In this document: positions 1 to 8,114 of the stretch, piece by piece
Layout of the letters: every line of letters begins with the position of its first letter
Position numbering within the stretch: the first letter of the stretch is position 1
DNA from: Myxococcales bacterium
GTDB lineage: Bacteria; Myxococcota; Myxococcia; Myxococcales; JAKAPL01
Assembly: GCA_021783235.1 (NCBI GenBank)
Contig: JAJXUD010000044.1
Span: 1-38,753 of the forward strand
Direction of reading: 5' to 3'
Length of the DNA stretch: 38,753 nucleotides
Position numbers and translations under genes: made by a program
The notes under the pieces: generated by a model
The model's database searches: none
What the model was told of the DNA's origin: nothing
What the model saw: the letters and a program-made list of their open reading frames with translations, nothing else

Positions 1-378
1 AGCGGCCTCCACGAGCTTCGTACCGACCGATTGATCGTTGGAAGCGGCCTCCACGAGCCTCGTACCGACCGGTTGATCGCTCGAAGCGGCCTCCACGAGC
101 TTCGTACCGACCGATTGATCGCTGGAAGAGGCCTCCACGAGCCTCGTAGCGACCGATTGATCGCTCGAAGCGGCCTCCACGAGCTTCGTACCGACCGATT
201 GATCGCTGGAAGAGGCCTCCACGAGCCTCGTAGCGACCGATTGATCGCTCGAAGCGGCCTCTACGAGCCTCGTACCGACCGATTGATCGCTCGAAGCGAC
301 CTCCACGAGCCTGGTACCGACCGGTTGATCTCTCGAAGCGACCTCCACGAGCCTCGTACCGACCGGTTGATCTCTCGA

Positions 379-387
<9 letters not shown>
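1..387 (+). repeat. 42-bp tandem repeat array (nine full units plus a partial tenth)
   Basis: Nine contiguous 42-bp units start at 1, 43, 85, 127, 169, 211, 253, 295 and 337, with a partial unit from 379. The array probably continues beyond the window edge. Units differ by a few substitutions and none has an indel. The pair 85-168 is identical to 169-252, so an 84-bp higher-order unit was duplicated recently. Each unit holds a short inverted repeat (GCTTCG / CGAAGC). Since 42 is a multiple of three, a 14-residue peptide repeat (consensus near [14 protein letters not shown]) is open on the plus strand and joins the downstream smc tail in frame. There are no spacers, so it is not CRISPR. Confidence 0.97.
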
Positions 388-543
<156 letters not shown>

Positions 544-545
544 CG

Positions 546-1376
546 TCAGAAGGCGTACGCGGGCTGCGGCCAGCCGCTCGGCTGCGGCGCGTCGTCGCCG
601 CCCGAGTCGGCGGTGCGATCGAACGTCAGCTTGGTCGCGCTGGTGACCCACAGGGGAATGCCGATCGCCAGGGCGACCGCGCCCACGATGGTCATGCCCA
701 CGCCGATCCACAGGACGGTCATGTCGGAGCCGAGGGCGGGCGGCATGAACGCTCCATTCGCGGCGATGGAGATCGGCCCTGCGAGCAGCAGGCCCGCGCC
801 GCCGTACGTCAGCGCCTGGCCCAGGGCCAGGCGGCCTGCGGAGCCCGCCTTCACGTCGATGTCCACCCGGCCGGTCGGCGACGTGACGTCGAACACGTTC
901 GAGGCCGCGACGCCCTCGCCGGCGATCTGGTACTGCCGGGCGGGATCCAGCCGCAGGTTGCAGGGCGCGAGGCAGACGCGCGCGTAGGAGGCCCCCACGA
1001 ACTCGTTGCCGTCGCCGTCGTAGCCGCCGAAGGTCGACCGCAGTCGGTAGAGGGCGACGCTCGGGTTCTCGGTGTGGAGGTGGACGAAGACGCCGGGCCG
1101 GGTGGCGGCGGGCGGCACCCGATCGCTCGTGCCGTTCGGCGGCGGCGGGCCGGCCGGCGTGGCCGGGATCTCGGACCAGGGGATGACCTTGACCTCGCCG
1201 GTCGCGAGCTGGAGCGTCAGGTGGTCGCCCGGCACGCGCTCGACGAGCCGGCCGGAGTAGACGTCGCCGTTGCGGAGGGTGATCGTCTCCTGCACCGCGC
1301 CCGCCGTCGCCTGGGCGAGCGCGGCGGCCGCCGGCAGACAGGCGAGCAGCGCGATCGTGCGGAAGAAGCTCTTCAT
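546..1376 (-). CDS. Predicted membrane protein with signal peptide and PEGA-like domain
   Basis: This 276-aa protein of unknown function begins with a clear signal peptide (MKSFFRTIAL..., cleavage near ALAQA, residue 22). Residues 30-70 form a small beta-rich segment with NGDVYSGRLVERV and GEVKVIPWSEI, resembling domains that read as 'effect of a modification on a setting' in myxobacterial proteins. Residues 95-176 look like a PEGA-type beta domain with a Cys pair (C135, C139). Two hydrophobic segments follow (about 188-207 and 220-245), then a short polar tail. I chose the ATG at 1376 over longer starts because it begins the signal peptide and has GGAGG about 10 nt upstream. An envelope location is inferred from these segments; no enzymatic motif is visible. 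Confidence 0.8.
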   Translation of the reverse strand: MKSFFRTIALLACLPAAAALAQATAGAVQETITLRNGDVYSGRLVERVPGDHLTLQLATGEVKVIPWSEIPATPAGPPPPNGTSDRVPPAATRPGVFVHLHTENPSVALYRLRSTFGGYDGDGNEFVGASYARVCLAPCNLRLDPARQYQIAGEGVAASNVFDVTSPTGRVDIDVKAGSAGRLALGQALTYGGAGLLLAGPISIAANGAFMPPALGSDMTVLWIGVGMTIVGAVALAIGIPLWVTSATKLTFDRTADSGGDDAPQPSGWPQPAYAF

Positions 1377-1611
1377 GGCGTGCGCGCCTCCGGATTTCGT
1401 GTACCGACGGGGCGGTGCGCCTGGCATTCAATCCGCCCCCGAGGCGGCCGGCGGCTAATCGCCCATCACTACGCCGGTTCATCTACCAGTGGAGCGTCGA
1501 TCGGCTGCTGACGCGGGACGCCGACGCCTGCGGCGCTGGGAGCGGGATGCCGCAGCGAGAGACGTTCGACCCGCCGGACTTCTGGTTCGACTCCCTCGCC
1601 CGCTACCGGAA
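1377..1611. other. Intergenic stretch without a recognised gene
   Basis: Between the minus-strand membrane protein gene and the first 70-bp repeat I see no convincing gene. A plus-strand reading through about 1495-1611 gives a protein-like string ending DFWFDSLARYRKS just before the repeat, which could be a gene remnant, but it has no clear start or stop of its own. Confidence 0.4.
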
Positions 1612-1681
1612 GTCGAGGGGGGGGCGGGGGGCATCGGAGGACCGCAGGCCAGAGGCCGAGGACCGGACGGGCCCCCCGAAT
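1612..1681. repeat. 70-bp hairpin-forming direct repeat, copy 1
   Basis: Nearly identical to 1718-1786. The ends can pair: GGGGGGC at 1626-1632 with GCCCCCC at 1671-1677. An inner GGCC-aga-GGCC can form a smaller hairpin at 1647-1657. It reads as a small palindromic intergenic element rather than coding DNA. Confidence 0.85.
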
Positions 1682-1717
1682 CGATCGACGGAGGGAGGGC
1701 GGAGGAGCCCGACCGAG

Positions 1718-1786
1718 GTCGAGGGGGGGCGGGGGGCATCGGAGGACCGCAGGCCAAAGGCCGAGGACCGGACGGGCCCCCCGAAT
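1718..1786. repeat. 70-bp hairpin-forming direct repeat, copy 2
   Basis: The second copy differs from the first by one G fewer in the G-run and one substitution, in the loop of the inner hairpin (aaa instead of aga). It lies directly beside the terminator hairpin of the cold-shock gene. Confidence 0.85.
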
Positions 1787-1791
1787 ACGAA

Positions 1792-1824
1792 GAGGCCCGA
1801 CTCTCCTGGGGAGAGCCGGGCCTC
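1792..1824 (-). terminator. Strong hairpin terminator of the cold-shock gene
   Basis: GAGGCCCG (1792-1799) pairs with CGGGCCTC (1817-1824) and CTCTCC (1801-1806) with GGAGAG (1810-1815), giving a 14-bp stem with one mismatch and a 3-nt loop. It lies 25 nt past the stop codon of the minus-strand csp gene. There is no T-run on the minus strand, so it may act as a GC-type terminator or 3' stabiliser. Confidence 0.65.
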
Positions 1825-1848
1825 GAGAGACCACGCGACGGGCGTTGC

Positions 1849-2055
1849 TCAGCCGATCGGGCGGACGTTCGCGGCCTGGAGCCCCTTCGGCCCCTTGGTC
1901 ACGTCGAAGCTGACCTTCTGGCCTTCCTGCAGGCTGCGGAAGCCCTCGGCCTGGATCGCCGTGTGGTGGCAGAAGACGTCCTCGCCCCCGTCGTCCTGCG
2001 TGATGAACCCAAAGCCCTTCGCGTCGTTGAACCACTTCACGGAGCCAGTTGCCAT
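1849..2055 (-). CDS. Cold-shock domain protein (CspA family)
   Basis: This 68-aa protein has the length and both RNA-binding motifs of the CspA family: [15 protein letters not shown] (RNP1, residues 4-18) and [10 protein letters not shown] (RNP2, 25-34, with VFCH replacing the commoner VFVH). Such proteins form a five-strand OB fold that binds single-stranded RNA or DNA and melts secondary structure, in the cytoplasm. The start at 2055 gives the canonical [10 protein letters not shown] beginning; the longer in-frame start has no family support. The upstream leader contains a hairpin at 2106-2119 (CTCTCG-AA-CGAGAG), which could matter for the post-transcriptional control common in csp genes. 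A strong hairpin follows the stop. It appears monocistronic. Confidence 0.96.
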   Translation of the reverse strand: MATGSVKWFNDAKGFGFITQDDGGEDVFCHHTAIQAEGFRSLQEGQKVSFDVTKGPKGLQAANVRPIG

Positions 2056-2185
2056 TGGAGCTGTTCTTCTTTCTAGTTCATGCGCCGAAGTGACGCACGG
2101 AACGACTCTCGAACGAGAGCCGAACGGCGGCAACCTAGTCGGCTTTGGGCGCGCCGTCCACCCCCCGACTCCGGCGGGACGCGTG

Positions 2186-2563
2186 ATGAGCGCGAGCTAC
2201 GACAACCAGAGGCTTCGGACGGCCTTCACCGACCGCGATGGTCACTCGTCCGTCACGGCGTACAACACCAACGGCGATCCGGTATCGGTGGAGGACGCGC
2301 TGGGCAACCTGAAGACGATGACGTGGGACGGAAACATCGAAAAGCTGAGCGAGACGGATGCGCTCGGCAGCACGACGAGCTACGCCTACGACGGCGCCGG
2401 CCACCTGACCCAGGTCACGGACCCCATGGGCCACAGCCGCACGACGGAGCCAGTCGGGATGGACTTCGGGGTCTCACTCTCAGTCATGCCGCACGCAGGA
2501 GCCGACATCTTCATCACGAACTCGACCATCCTCTCGCCGTTCGGATGCTGTGTGGATCACTGA
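2186..2563 (+). pseudogene. RHS/YD-repeat protein fragment
   Basis: About 85 codons (2198-2455) encode consecutive RHS/YD repeats: YDNQRLRTAFTDRDGHS, ALGNLKTMTWDG, DALGSTTSYAYDGAGHLTQV. Full RHS proteins are usually well over 1000 aa and form a shell around a polymorphic C-terminal toxin or an adhesin. Here only three or so repeats survive. After TEPVGMDF the frame continues for 37 codons of non-RHS sequence to a TGA at 2561-2563. The fragment is visibly AT-richer than its neighbours. The ATG at 2186 is only an arbitrary start. Most likely this is a decayed remnant of an RHS gene with part of a different 3' end attached; expression is uncertain. Confidence 0.7.
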
Positions 2564-3030
2564 TGTCCAACGAGACCAGTTCGACTCTTCAGCGGCATCG
2601 AGCGTCACCGGCGTCGAGTTCCTCCCGTCGCTTGGGTGCGCCGCGCGCGCTCGTGTTGGTCGGACTCCTGCTGGCGCTCGGGCTCGGCATCCCCCTGGGC
2701 GGGAGGTTCCTCCGAGCCGCTCCAAAGGCTCAGGTCACCGAGTGCCGCGTGACCTGGCTGCACGGTGACAGAGCGAACGTCACCCTGGCGAACGGCACAG
2801 CGCTCGTGTTCGACCAGCAAGACATCCCAGACCCGAGCAAGTGCATTCCTGTCGGCACCGAGGTCGAGAAGAGGTCATTCGAGATTGGCTACTGGATTGG
2901 CGGCATCTACCATCCGCTGCGAGCGCAGAGCCTCCTTCCGATGGGCGCGCCATGCCTGGTCGGGTTCCTCTTGCTTGTCCTCGGAGTCTTCCTCTCCATG
3001 AGAGCACGCGTCCAACGACTCGCGTCGTGA
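2563..3030 (+). CDS. Small two-TM membrane protein coupled to the RHS fragment
   Basis: This 155-aa protein begins at an ATG that overlaps the TGA of the RHS-fragment frame (ATGA), a typical sign of translational coupling. Layout: a Ser-rich cytoplasmic N-terminus (1-25), a membrane helix (about 28-46), an 80-residue extracytoplasmic loop with two Cys (C61, C94), a second membrane helix (about 128-146) and a short basic tail. No family is recognised. Small membrane proteins directly behind RHS toxin ends are sometimes immunity proteins, and the position permits that reading, but nothing in the sequence proves it. Codon use is less GC-biased than downstream genes, consistent with acquisition together with the RHS fragment. 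Confidence 0.6.
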   Translation: MSNETSSTLQRHRASPASSSSRRLGAPRALVLVGLLLALGLGIPLGGRFLRAAPKAQVTECRVTWLHGDRANVTLANGTALVFDQQDIPDPSKCIPVGTEVEKRSFEIGYWIGGIYHPLRAQSLLPMGAPCLVGFLLLVLGVFLSMRARVQRLAS

Positions 3031-3048
3031 CGGCGGGCGAGCGGAGGG

Positions 3049-3228
3049 CTACTTCTTCGCCTCGTGAGGCGCGAGGGCACCCAACACGACGCGACGGTAG
3101 ACGTCCTGGGCGAGACGCTCCTCGCGCGGCGCTCCACTCGTCCCTCGTGGGGCGGGATCCCAGGGCACGAGGCTCGCGCGGCAGGGCTCGTCCGGCGTCG
3201 TTTGCGGCCGGCCGGTTCGTGCTACCAT
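3049..3228 (-). pseudogene. Possible gene remnant, 59 codons
   Basis: The minus strand has a short frame ending EERLAQDVYRRVVLGALAPHEAKK with credible GC-rich codon use (GAC GTC TAC CGT CGC GTC) and a TAG stop. There is no Shine-Dalgarno sequence and no recognised family. It may be the 3' remnant of a gene lost at this accessory edge, or a chance frame. Confidence 0.25.
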
Positions 3229-3237
3229 CCGGGCATC

Positions 3238-6200
3238 ATGCGATCGCTCGTTCGGCTCTCGGTGGCCGTCCTTCTCTTCGCTGGATCGGCTTGCCGCTGT
3301 GGCGCGGTGGTGGGGCAGCTCGGGGACGGGGGCGCGGGCTCGGACGGCGGCCGAATCGGCGCGCGGGACGGCGGGATGGATGGGGGAGTTCACGGGGCCG
3401 ACGGGGGCGGCGGCTGTGGCCTTCGGACGTGCGCGTCGGCGGGGGCGAACTGCGGTCCGATCGGCGACGGCTGCGGGGGCGTGCTGGAGTGCGGCGGCTG
3501 CACCGCGCCCGAGAGCTGCGGCGGCGGCGGCACGCCGAGCGTCTGCGGGGGGCACAGCGGCTGCGTGGCCCGGAGCTGCGCGTCGGCGGGGGTGAACTGC
3601 GGCCCCATCGGCGACGGCTGCGGCGGCCTCTTGCAGTGCGGGAGCTGCGCCGCGCCCGACAGCTGCGGCGGCGGCGGGGTTCCGAGCGTCTGCGGCCTCT
3701 CGACGGCGGTCGACGGGGGTCGGCTGTCGGCGGACGGCGGCTGCCTCCCCCGGAGCTGCGCCGACCAGGGCGTCCAGTGCGGTCCGGTGGGCGACGGCTG
3801 CGGCGGGAGCCTCGACTGCGGCGGCTGCACGGCGCCCGCGATCTGCGGCGGCTCGGGGACGCCGTTCATCTGCGGGACGCCGGCCTGCACGCCGCGCAAC
3901 TGCGCCGAGGCCGACGCCGGCTGCGGCGCGGTGGGCGACGGCTGCGGCGGGCTGATCCAGTGCGGGAGCTGCAGCTCCCCGGCCATCTGCGGCGGCGGCG
4001 GCGTTCCGAACGTCTGCGGCGACGGCTACGCCGGCCTCGACGCCGGGCCGCCCTGCCAGGGCGTCCTCTCCGTCACCCCGGCCACCGCGACGATCGACGT
4101 CCCCCAGGGGAGCCCCACGACGCTCCAGCTCCAGGCGCTGCTCTCGGGCTGCGGCAGCCCCCAGGTCGTCCAGGCCTCGTGGATCTCGAGCCGCCCCGAC
4201 CTCGCCTCGGTGGGGACGGCCACGGGGCTCGTCTCGGCCCAGGGGCCCCGGGGCGGCCAGCTGATCGTGAGCGCGGGCTACCGGGGGCTGACGGCCGAGG
4301 CGACGATCACCGTGGTCGTCCAGGAGACCAGCTTCGCCGGCGCCCCCGCCAGCGCGCCGCAGTCGTTCGGGTCGGCCCCCGCCCCGGGCGCGCCGGGTTT
4401 CCTCTACCCGCTCGACCAGGTCGTCCTCCCCGTGAACCTCCAGCCGCCGGTCTTCCAGTGGAAGCCCGCCGCGGCCTCGGGCAGCGTCTACCGGGTGAGC
4501 CTGGCCGGGAGCTACGCCACCCTGACCGGCTACGTCGTCCCGACGAACGCGAGCCAGCCCGCCTGGCAGCCCGACGCGCAGAGCTGGTCCAACTTCGCCC
4601 AGAGCAACGTCGGCCGGACGGTGACCTTGGATCTCGCGGAGAGCACGGGCTCCGGCGCCCCGGTCTACGGCGCCGCGGAGCAGACGATGACCCTCGCCGC
4701 CTCGCGCTTCGCGGGGACCATCTACTACTGGTCGGTGAGCCTCGGGAAGATCCTCCGGGTCTCGGCGGGCTCGACCACCCCCCAGTCCTTTTACACCGCC
4801 CCCTCGAACGGCTCCAACAACTGCATCGCCTGCCACGCCGTCAGCCCGGACGGCACGAAGCTCTCGGCGGAGCTCTGGGGCGGCGGTCAGCCGGGAACCG
4901 TCGTCGACCTGACCCAGACCCCGGCGACGCCGCTCGTGAACGTGGGGCCGAACTGGGACTTCTCGACCTTCGACGCCACCGGCAGCCTCCTCGTCGTCTC
5001 GAACAACGGCGACCTGACGCTGCGCGACTCGTCCACGGCGAACCCGGTCCCCCAGGGGAGCGGCGAGGGGAACCTCGGGACGCTCGGATGTGGACCCGGG
5101 GCGACCTGCACGCAGCCCACCTTCTCGCGCGACGGCACGCTGCTCGCCTTCATCCGCGGCACTCCTGGCTACTTCGGAAGCGACTGGAGCTTCAGCGCCT
5201 CGGACCTCGAGATCGCGAGCTGGGCCGCGTCGAACCAGACCTTCGCCGCGCCCTCGGTGCTCGCGACGAACCAGTTCGACGGCCAGACGCTCGCGAACGT
5301 CTACCCGACCATCTCGGTCGACGACGCGCTCGTGGCCTTCACGCGCAGCCCCTGCTCCTACGGCTCGGGCTGCCCCCAGAGCGCGAAGCTCGATCTCGTG
5401 CCGGCGGCCGGGGGGACGCCGATCGAGCTCGCGCGGGCCGAGGACGGCGACACGACCAACCGCTTCCCGAACTTCTCTCCGTTCAAGGAGGGCGGCTACC
5501 ACTGGATGGCCTTCTTCACGATGCGCCGCTACGGCTGGGTCACCTCGGGCAATCGCCAGATCTGGGTGGCGGCGGTGGACGACCAGGCGAACCCGGTCAG
5601 CGACCCCTCGCACCCCCCCTTCTGGCTGCCGGGCCAGGATTCGACCTCGGACAACGACAAGGCGCAGTGGGCCACGCTGCCCTGCGTCGGCCAGGGCCAG
5701 CCGTGCCAGGGCGACATCGACTGCTGCTCGGGTGAGCTCTGCCGCGAGGCGGACGGCGGCTCGGCGTGCCTCCCGGCCGCCCAGGCCTGCGGCTTCACCG
5801 GGAACGCCTGCCAGTCGAGCAGCGACTGCTGCGCGCCGCTCGACTGCCTCGCGACCGGCCTCTGCGGGACGCCCTGCAGCCAGGCGGGGACGGCCTGCCA
5901 GAGCCAGGCGGACTGCTGCTCCGGGCTCGGCTGCGTCCAGGGCGTCTGCGTCATGCCGAGCTGCACGCCGCTGAGCTGCGCCCAGCAAGGGTTCCAGTGC
6001 GGCCTGCAGGGCAACGGCTGCGGTCAGTCCATCTCGTGCGGCGGCTGCGACGCGGGGAGCTGCGGCGGCGGCGGCGTGGCTGGCGCCTGCGGCTCGCCCT
6101 GCGTGCCGTCGAGCTGCCAGCAGCTCGGCGTCGAGTGCGGCCCCGCGGGCGACGGCTGCGGCGGCCTCCTCGACTGCGGCGGCTGCGATGGCGGGAGCTG

Positions 6201-6528
6201 CGGCGGCGGCGGGCTCTCGGGCGTCTGCGGCACCGGCACCCGCTGCGTCCCCCAGAGCTGCGCCGAGCAGGGCATCTCCTGCGGCCCCGCGGGCGACGGC
6301 TGCGGGGGGCAGCTCGACTGCGGCGGCTGCGATGGTGGGAGCTGCGGGGGGGGCGGGACCCCGAGCGTCTGCGGCTCGCCGAGCTGCACGCCGCTGACCT
6401 GCGCGGGGTTGGGCTTCAACTGCGGCAAGGCGGGCGACGGCTGCGGCGGCCTCCTCGACTGCGGCGGCTGCGACGCCGGAAGCTGTGGCCAGACCCACCC
6501 GAACGTCTGCGGGGGCGCCTTCGAGTAG
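3238..6528 (+). CDS. Large secreted Cys/Gly-repeat lipoprotein-like protein with Ig-like and CxxCH propeller domains
   Basis: This 1096-aa protein has a signal peptide ending in SAC (possible lipobox, C20). Four ~45-residue Cys repeats follow (about 3415-4020), each of form CxPxSCAxxGxxCGPxGDGCGGxLxCGxCxAPxxCGGGGxPxVCG. Next is an Ig-like (BIG2-type) domain (about 4050-4325) and a TolB/PD40-like propeller (about 4400-5640) containing CIACH at residues 529-533, followed by AVSPDG. CxxCH is the covalent haem-c site motif; in this context it could bind haem or be a structural knuckle. The C-terminus has a Dickkopf-like Cys stretch (5698-5953, CC pairs) and four more Cys repeats (5962-6522). Such repeats occur in myxobacterial surface proteins. 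The start at 3238 begins the signal peptide; a TACCAT hexamer lies 9 nt upstream with no Shine-Dalgarno sequence. Surface exposure is inferred. Confidence 0.9.
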   Translation: MRSLVRLSVAVLLFAGSACRCGAVVGQLGDGGAGSDGGRIGARDGGMDGGVHGADGGGGCGLRTCASAGANCGPIGDGCGGVLECGGCTAPESCGGGGTPSVCGGHSGCVARSCASAGVNCGPIGDGCGGLLQCGSCAAPDSCGGGGVPSVCGLSTAVDGGRLSADGGCLPRSCADQGVQCGPVGDGCGGSLDCGGCTAPAICGGSGTPFICGTPACTPRNCAEADAGCGAVGDGCGGLIQCGSCSSPAICGGGGVPNVCGDGYAGLDAGPPCQGVLSVTPATATIDVPQGSPTTLQLQALLSGCGSPQVVQASWISSRPDLASVGTATGLVSAQGPRGGQLIVSAGYRGLTAEATITVVVQETSFAGAPASAPQSFGSAPAPGAPGFLYPLDQVVLPVNLQPPVFQWKPAAASGSVYRVSLAGSYATLTGYVVPTNASQPAWQPDAQSWSNFAQSNVGRTVTLDLAESTGSGAPVYGAAEQTMTLAASRFAGTIYYWSVSLGKILRVSAGSTTPQSFYTAPSNGSNNCIACHAVSPDGTKLSAELWGGGQPGTVVDLTQTPATPLVNVGPNWDFSTFDATGSLLVVSNNGDLTLRDSSTANPVPQGSGEGNLGTLGCGPGATCTQPTFSRDGTLLAFIRGTPGYFGSDWSFSASDLEIASWAASNQTFAAPSVLATNQFDGQTLANVYPTISVDDALVAFTRSPCSYGSGCPQSAKLDLVPAAGGTPIELARAEDGDTTNRFPNFSPFKEGGYHWMAFFTMRRYGWVTSGNRQIWVAAVDDQANPVSDPSHPPFWLPGQDSTSDNDKAQWATLPCVGQGQPCQGDIDCCSGELCREADGGSACLPAAQACGFTGNACQSSSDCCAPLDCLATGLCGTPCSQAGTACQSQADCCSGLGCVQGVCVMPSCTPLSCAQQGFQCGLQGNGCGQSISCGGCDAGSCGGGGVAGACGSPCVPSSCQQLGVECGPAGDGCGGLLDCGGCDGGSCGGGGLSGVCGTGTRCVPQSCAEQGISCGPAGDGCGGQLDCGGCDGGSCGGGGTPSVCGSPSCTPLTCAGLGFNCGKAGDGCGGLLDCGGCDAGSCGQTHPNVCGGAFE

Positions 6529-6553
6529 CCGGCGCGCCGGCCCTGCCCCAGGG
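6529..6553 (+). terminator. Possible GC-rich terminator hairpins
   Basis: The perfect palindrome CCGGCGCGCCGG (6529-6540) directly after the stop codon is followed by CCCTG-ccc-CAGGG (6541-6553). No T-run follows, so this is only a weak terminator call. Confidence 0.3.
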
Positions 6554-6634
6554 CTCCTCCCGCTCGCCGTCCGAACCCCGGGGGGCGCCGCCCGCCCTCG
6601 CGCTGGACGAGCCGCTCGGCCAGGCGAGACTCGC

Positions 6635-6663
6635 TTGATTTCGAGCCCCCCCGGGCGTACATC
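6635..6663 (+). promoter_or_regulatory. Putative promoter of the dehydrogenase/lipoylation operon
   Basis: TTGATT (6635-6640), a 17-bp spacer and TACATC (6658-6663). The lpdA start codon follows 26 nt downstream behind a GGAGG Shine-Dalgarno sequence, so this transcript would have a short leader. Confidence 0.4.
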
Positions 6664-6689
6664 CTGCCGTCCCTCGGTCGGAGGCTTCC

Positions 6690-8096
6690 GTGGCGAATTC
6701 GTACGACGTCACCATCATCGGTTCGGGTCCCGGGGGCTACGTCGCCGCCATTCGCGCGGCGCAGCTCGGCCTGCGAACCGCGCTCGTGGAGAAGGACAAG
6801 CGGCTCGGCGGCACCTGCCTGCACCGCGGCTGCATCCCCACGAAGGCCATGCTGTTCTCCGCGCAGCTCCTCGACCACGCGCGAGACGCGACGTCGTTCG
6901 GCCTCGTGATCCCGGAGGCGAAGGTCGACGTCGAGGGCGTCCACCGCTACAAGGACGCGGTCGTCGGCAAGATGGCGAACGGCATCGACTTCCTCATGAA
7001 GAAGAACAAGGTCGTGGTCCACAAGGGCCACGGCCGCATCGCCGGCCCCGGCCGCGTCGAGGTGACGCCCGAGGGCGGCGGCGCGCCCGAGCTGCTCGAG
7101 ACCAAGGCGACCATCGTCGCGACGGGCAGCGTGCCGCGCGCCCTCCCGGGCCTCGACTTCGACCACGAGAAGGTCTTCTCCTCGGACGACATCCTGCTCA
7201 TCCAGAAGATCCCGAAGCGGCTCGCCGTGCTCGGCGGCGGCGCGGTCGGGGTCGAGTTCGCCTCGATCTTCCGGAGCTACGGGAGCGAGGTCACGATCAT
7301 CGAGCTGATGCCGCGGCTGCTCCCCATCGAGGACGAGGACTCCTCGAAGGAGCTGCTCAAGGCCTTCCGGAAGCGGAAGATCCAGTGCCTGCTCGGCATG
7401 AAGCTCGAGAAGCTCGAGAAGACGGCGGACGGCGTGCGGCTGCTCGTCGTCTCGGCCGACGGAAAGAGCCAGACCGTCGAGGCGGACCTTTTGCTCTCGG
7501 CGGTGGGGCGGCGGCCGCTCACCGACGACGTGGGCCTCGGCGCGACGCAGGCGAAGCCGGACGCCAGGGGCTTCCTCGCCGTCGACTCGATGATGCGGAC
7601 GAAGGAGCCGAACGTCTACGCGATCGGCGACGTCGTGCCCACCGCGGCGCTGGCGCACGTCGCCTCCGCCGAGGGGATCCTGGCGGTCGAGCACTGGGCC
7701 GGCAAGAACCCGCGCCCCATCGATAGCGACCAGATCCCCTCGTGCACCTACTCGGCCCCCCAGGTGGCGAGCATCGGCCTCACCGAGGCGAAGGCCCGGG
7801 AGCGCGGTTACGACGTCAAGACCGGCGTCTTCCCCTTCTCGGCGATCGGAAAGGCGCAGATCCTCCGGGCGGGCGAGGGCATGGTGAAGATCGTCGCCGA
7901 GAAGAAGTACGACGAGTTTCTCGGCATCCACATGGTCGGCCCCGACGTCACCGACCTGCTCGCCGAGGGCGGCGTCGCGCTGAAGCTCGAGTCGACCGTC
8001 GAGGAGATCGCGCGGACCATCCATGCCCACCCGACGCTCTCGGAGGCGGTCGGGGAGGCGGCCCACGCGGTCCTGGGGCACGCGATCCACATCTAG
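6690..8096 (+). CDS. lpdA: Dihydrolipoyl dehydrogenase (E3)
   Basis: E3 reoxidises the dihydrolipoyl arm of 2-oxoacid dehydrogenase complexes using FAD and NAD+. The 468-aa length is normal. Visible motifs are the FAD fingerprint GSGPGGYVAAIRAAQLG (11-27), the redox disulfide CLHRGC (C43, C48), the NAD fingerprint GGGAVGVEFASIF, the AIGDVV FAD motif, and the C-terminal HAHPTLSEAV segment with the catalytic His-Glu pair. The GTG start has GGAGG 5 nt upstream. It is the first gene of a closely spaced series that also encodes E1 and E2 subunits and the lipoylation enzymes, so it presumably serves that complex and perhaps the cell's other lipoyl complexes. Confidence 0.97.
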   Translation: MANSYDVTIIGSGPGGYVAAIRAAQLGLRTALVEKDKRLGGTCLHRGCIPTKAMLFSAQLLDHARDATSFGLVIPEAKVDVEGVHRYKDAVVGKMANGIDFLMKKNKVVVHKGHGRIAGPGRVEVTPEGGGAPELLETKATIVATGSVPRALPGLDFDHEKVFSSDDILLIQKIPKRLAVLGGGAVGVEFASIFRSYGSEVTIIELMPRLLPIEDEDSSKELLKAFRKRKIQCLLGMKLEKLEKTADGVRLLVVSADGKSQTVEADLLLSAVGRRPLTDDVGLGATQAKPDARGFLAVDSMMRTKEPNVYAIGDVVPTAALAHVASAEGILAVEHWAGKNPRPIDSDQIPSCTYSAPQVASIGLTEAKARERGYDVKTGVFPFSAIGKAQILRAGEGMVKIVAEKKYDEFLGIHMVGPDVTDLLAEGGVALKLESTVEEIARTIHAHPTLSEAVGEAAHAVLGHAIHI

Positions 8097-8114
8097 GCGC
8101 CCCACCTTCAGGCA

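Noticed and set aside
1377-1427. Longer start for the minus-strand membrane protein
   Set aside because: The extra 17 codons precede an excellent signal peptide and are not supported by a ribosome-binding site.
1489-2076. A plus-strand frame covering the 70-bp repeats and the csp antisense
   Set aside because: Mostly repeat-derived and antisense to csp, no start signal, no family.
3049-6498. An 1149-codon open frame on the minus strand opposite the Cys-rich gene
   Set aside because: Shadow of a Gly/Cys-rich gene (GGC/GCC repeats read as Ala). Only the short end at 3049-3228 lies outside and is listed separately.
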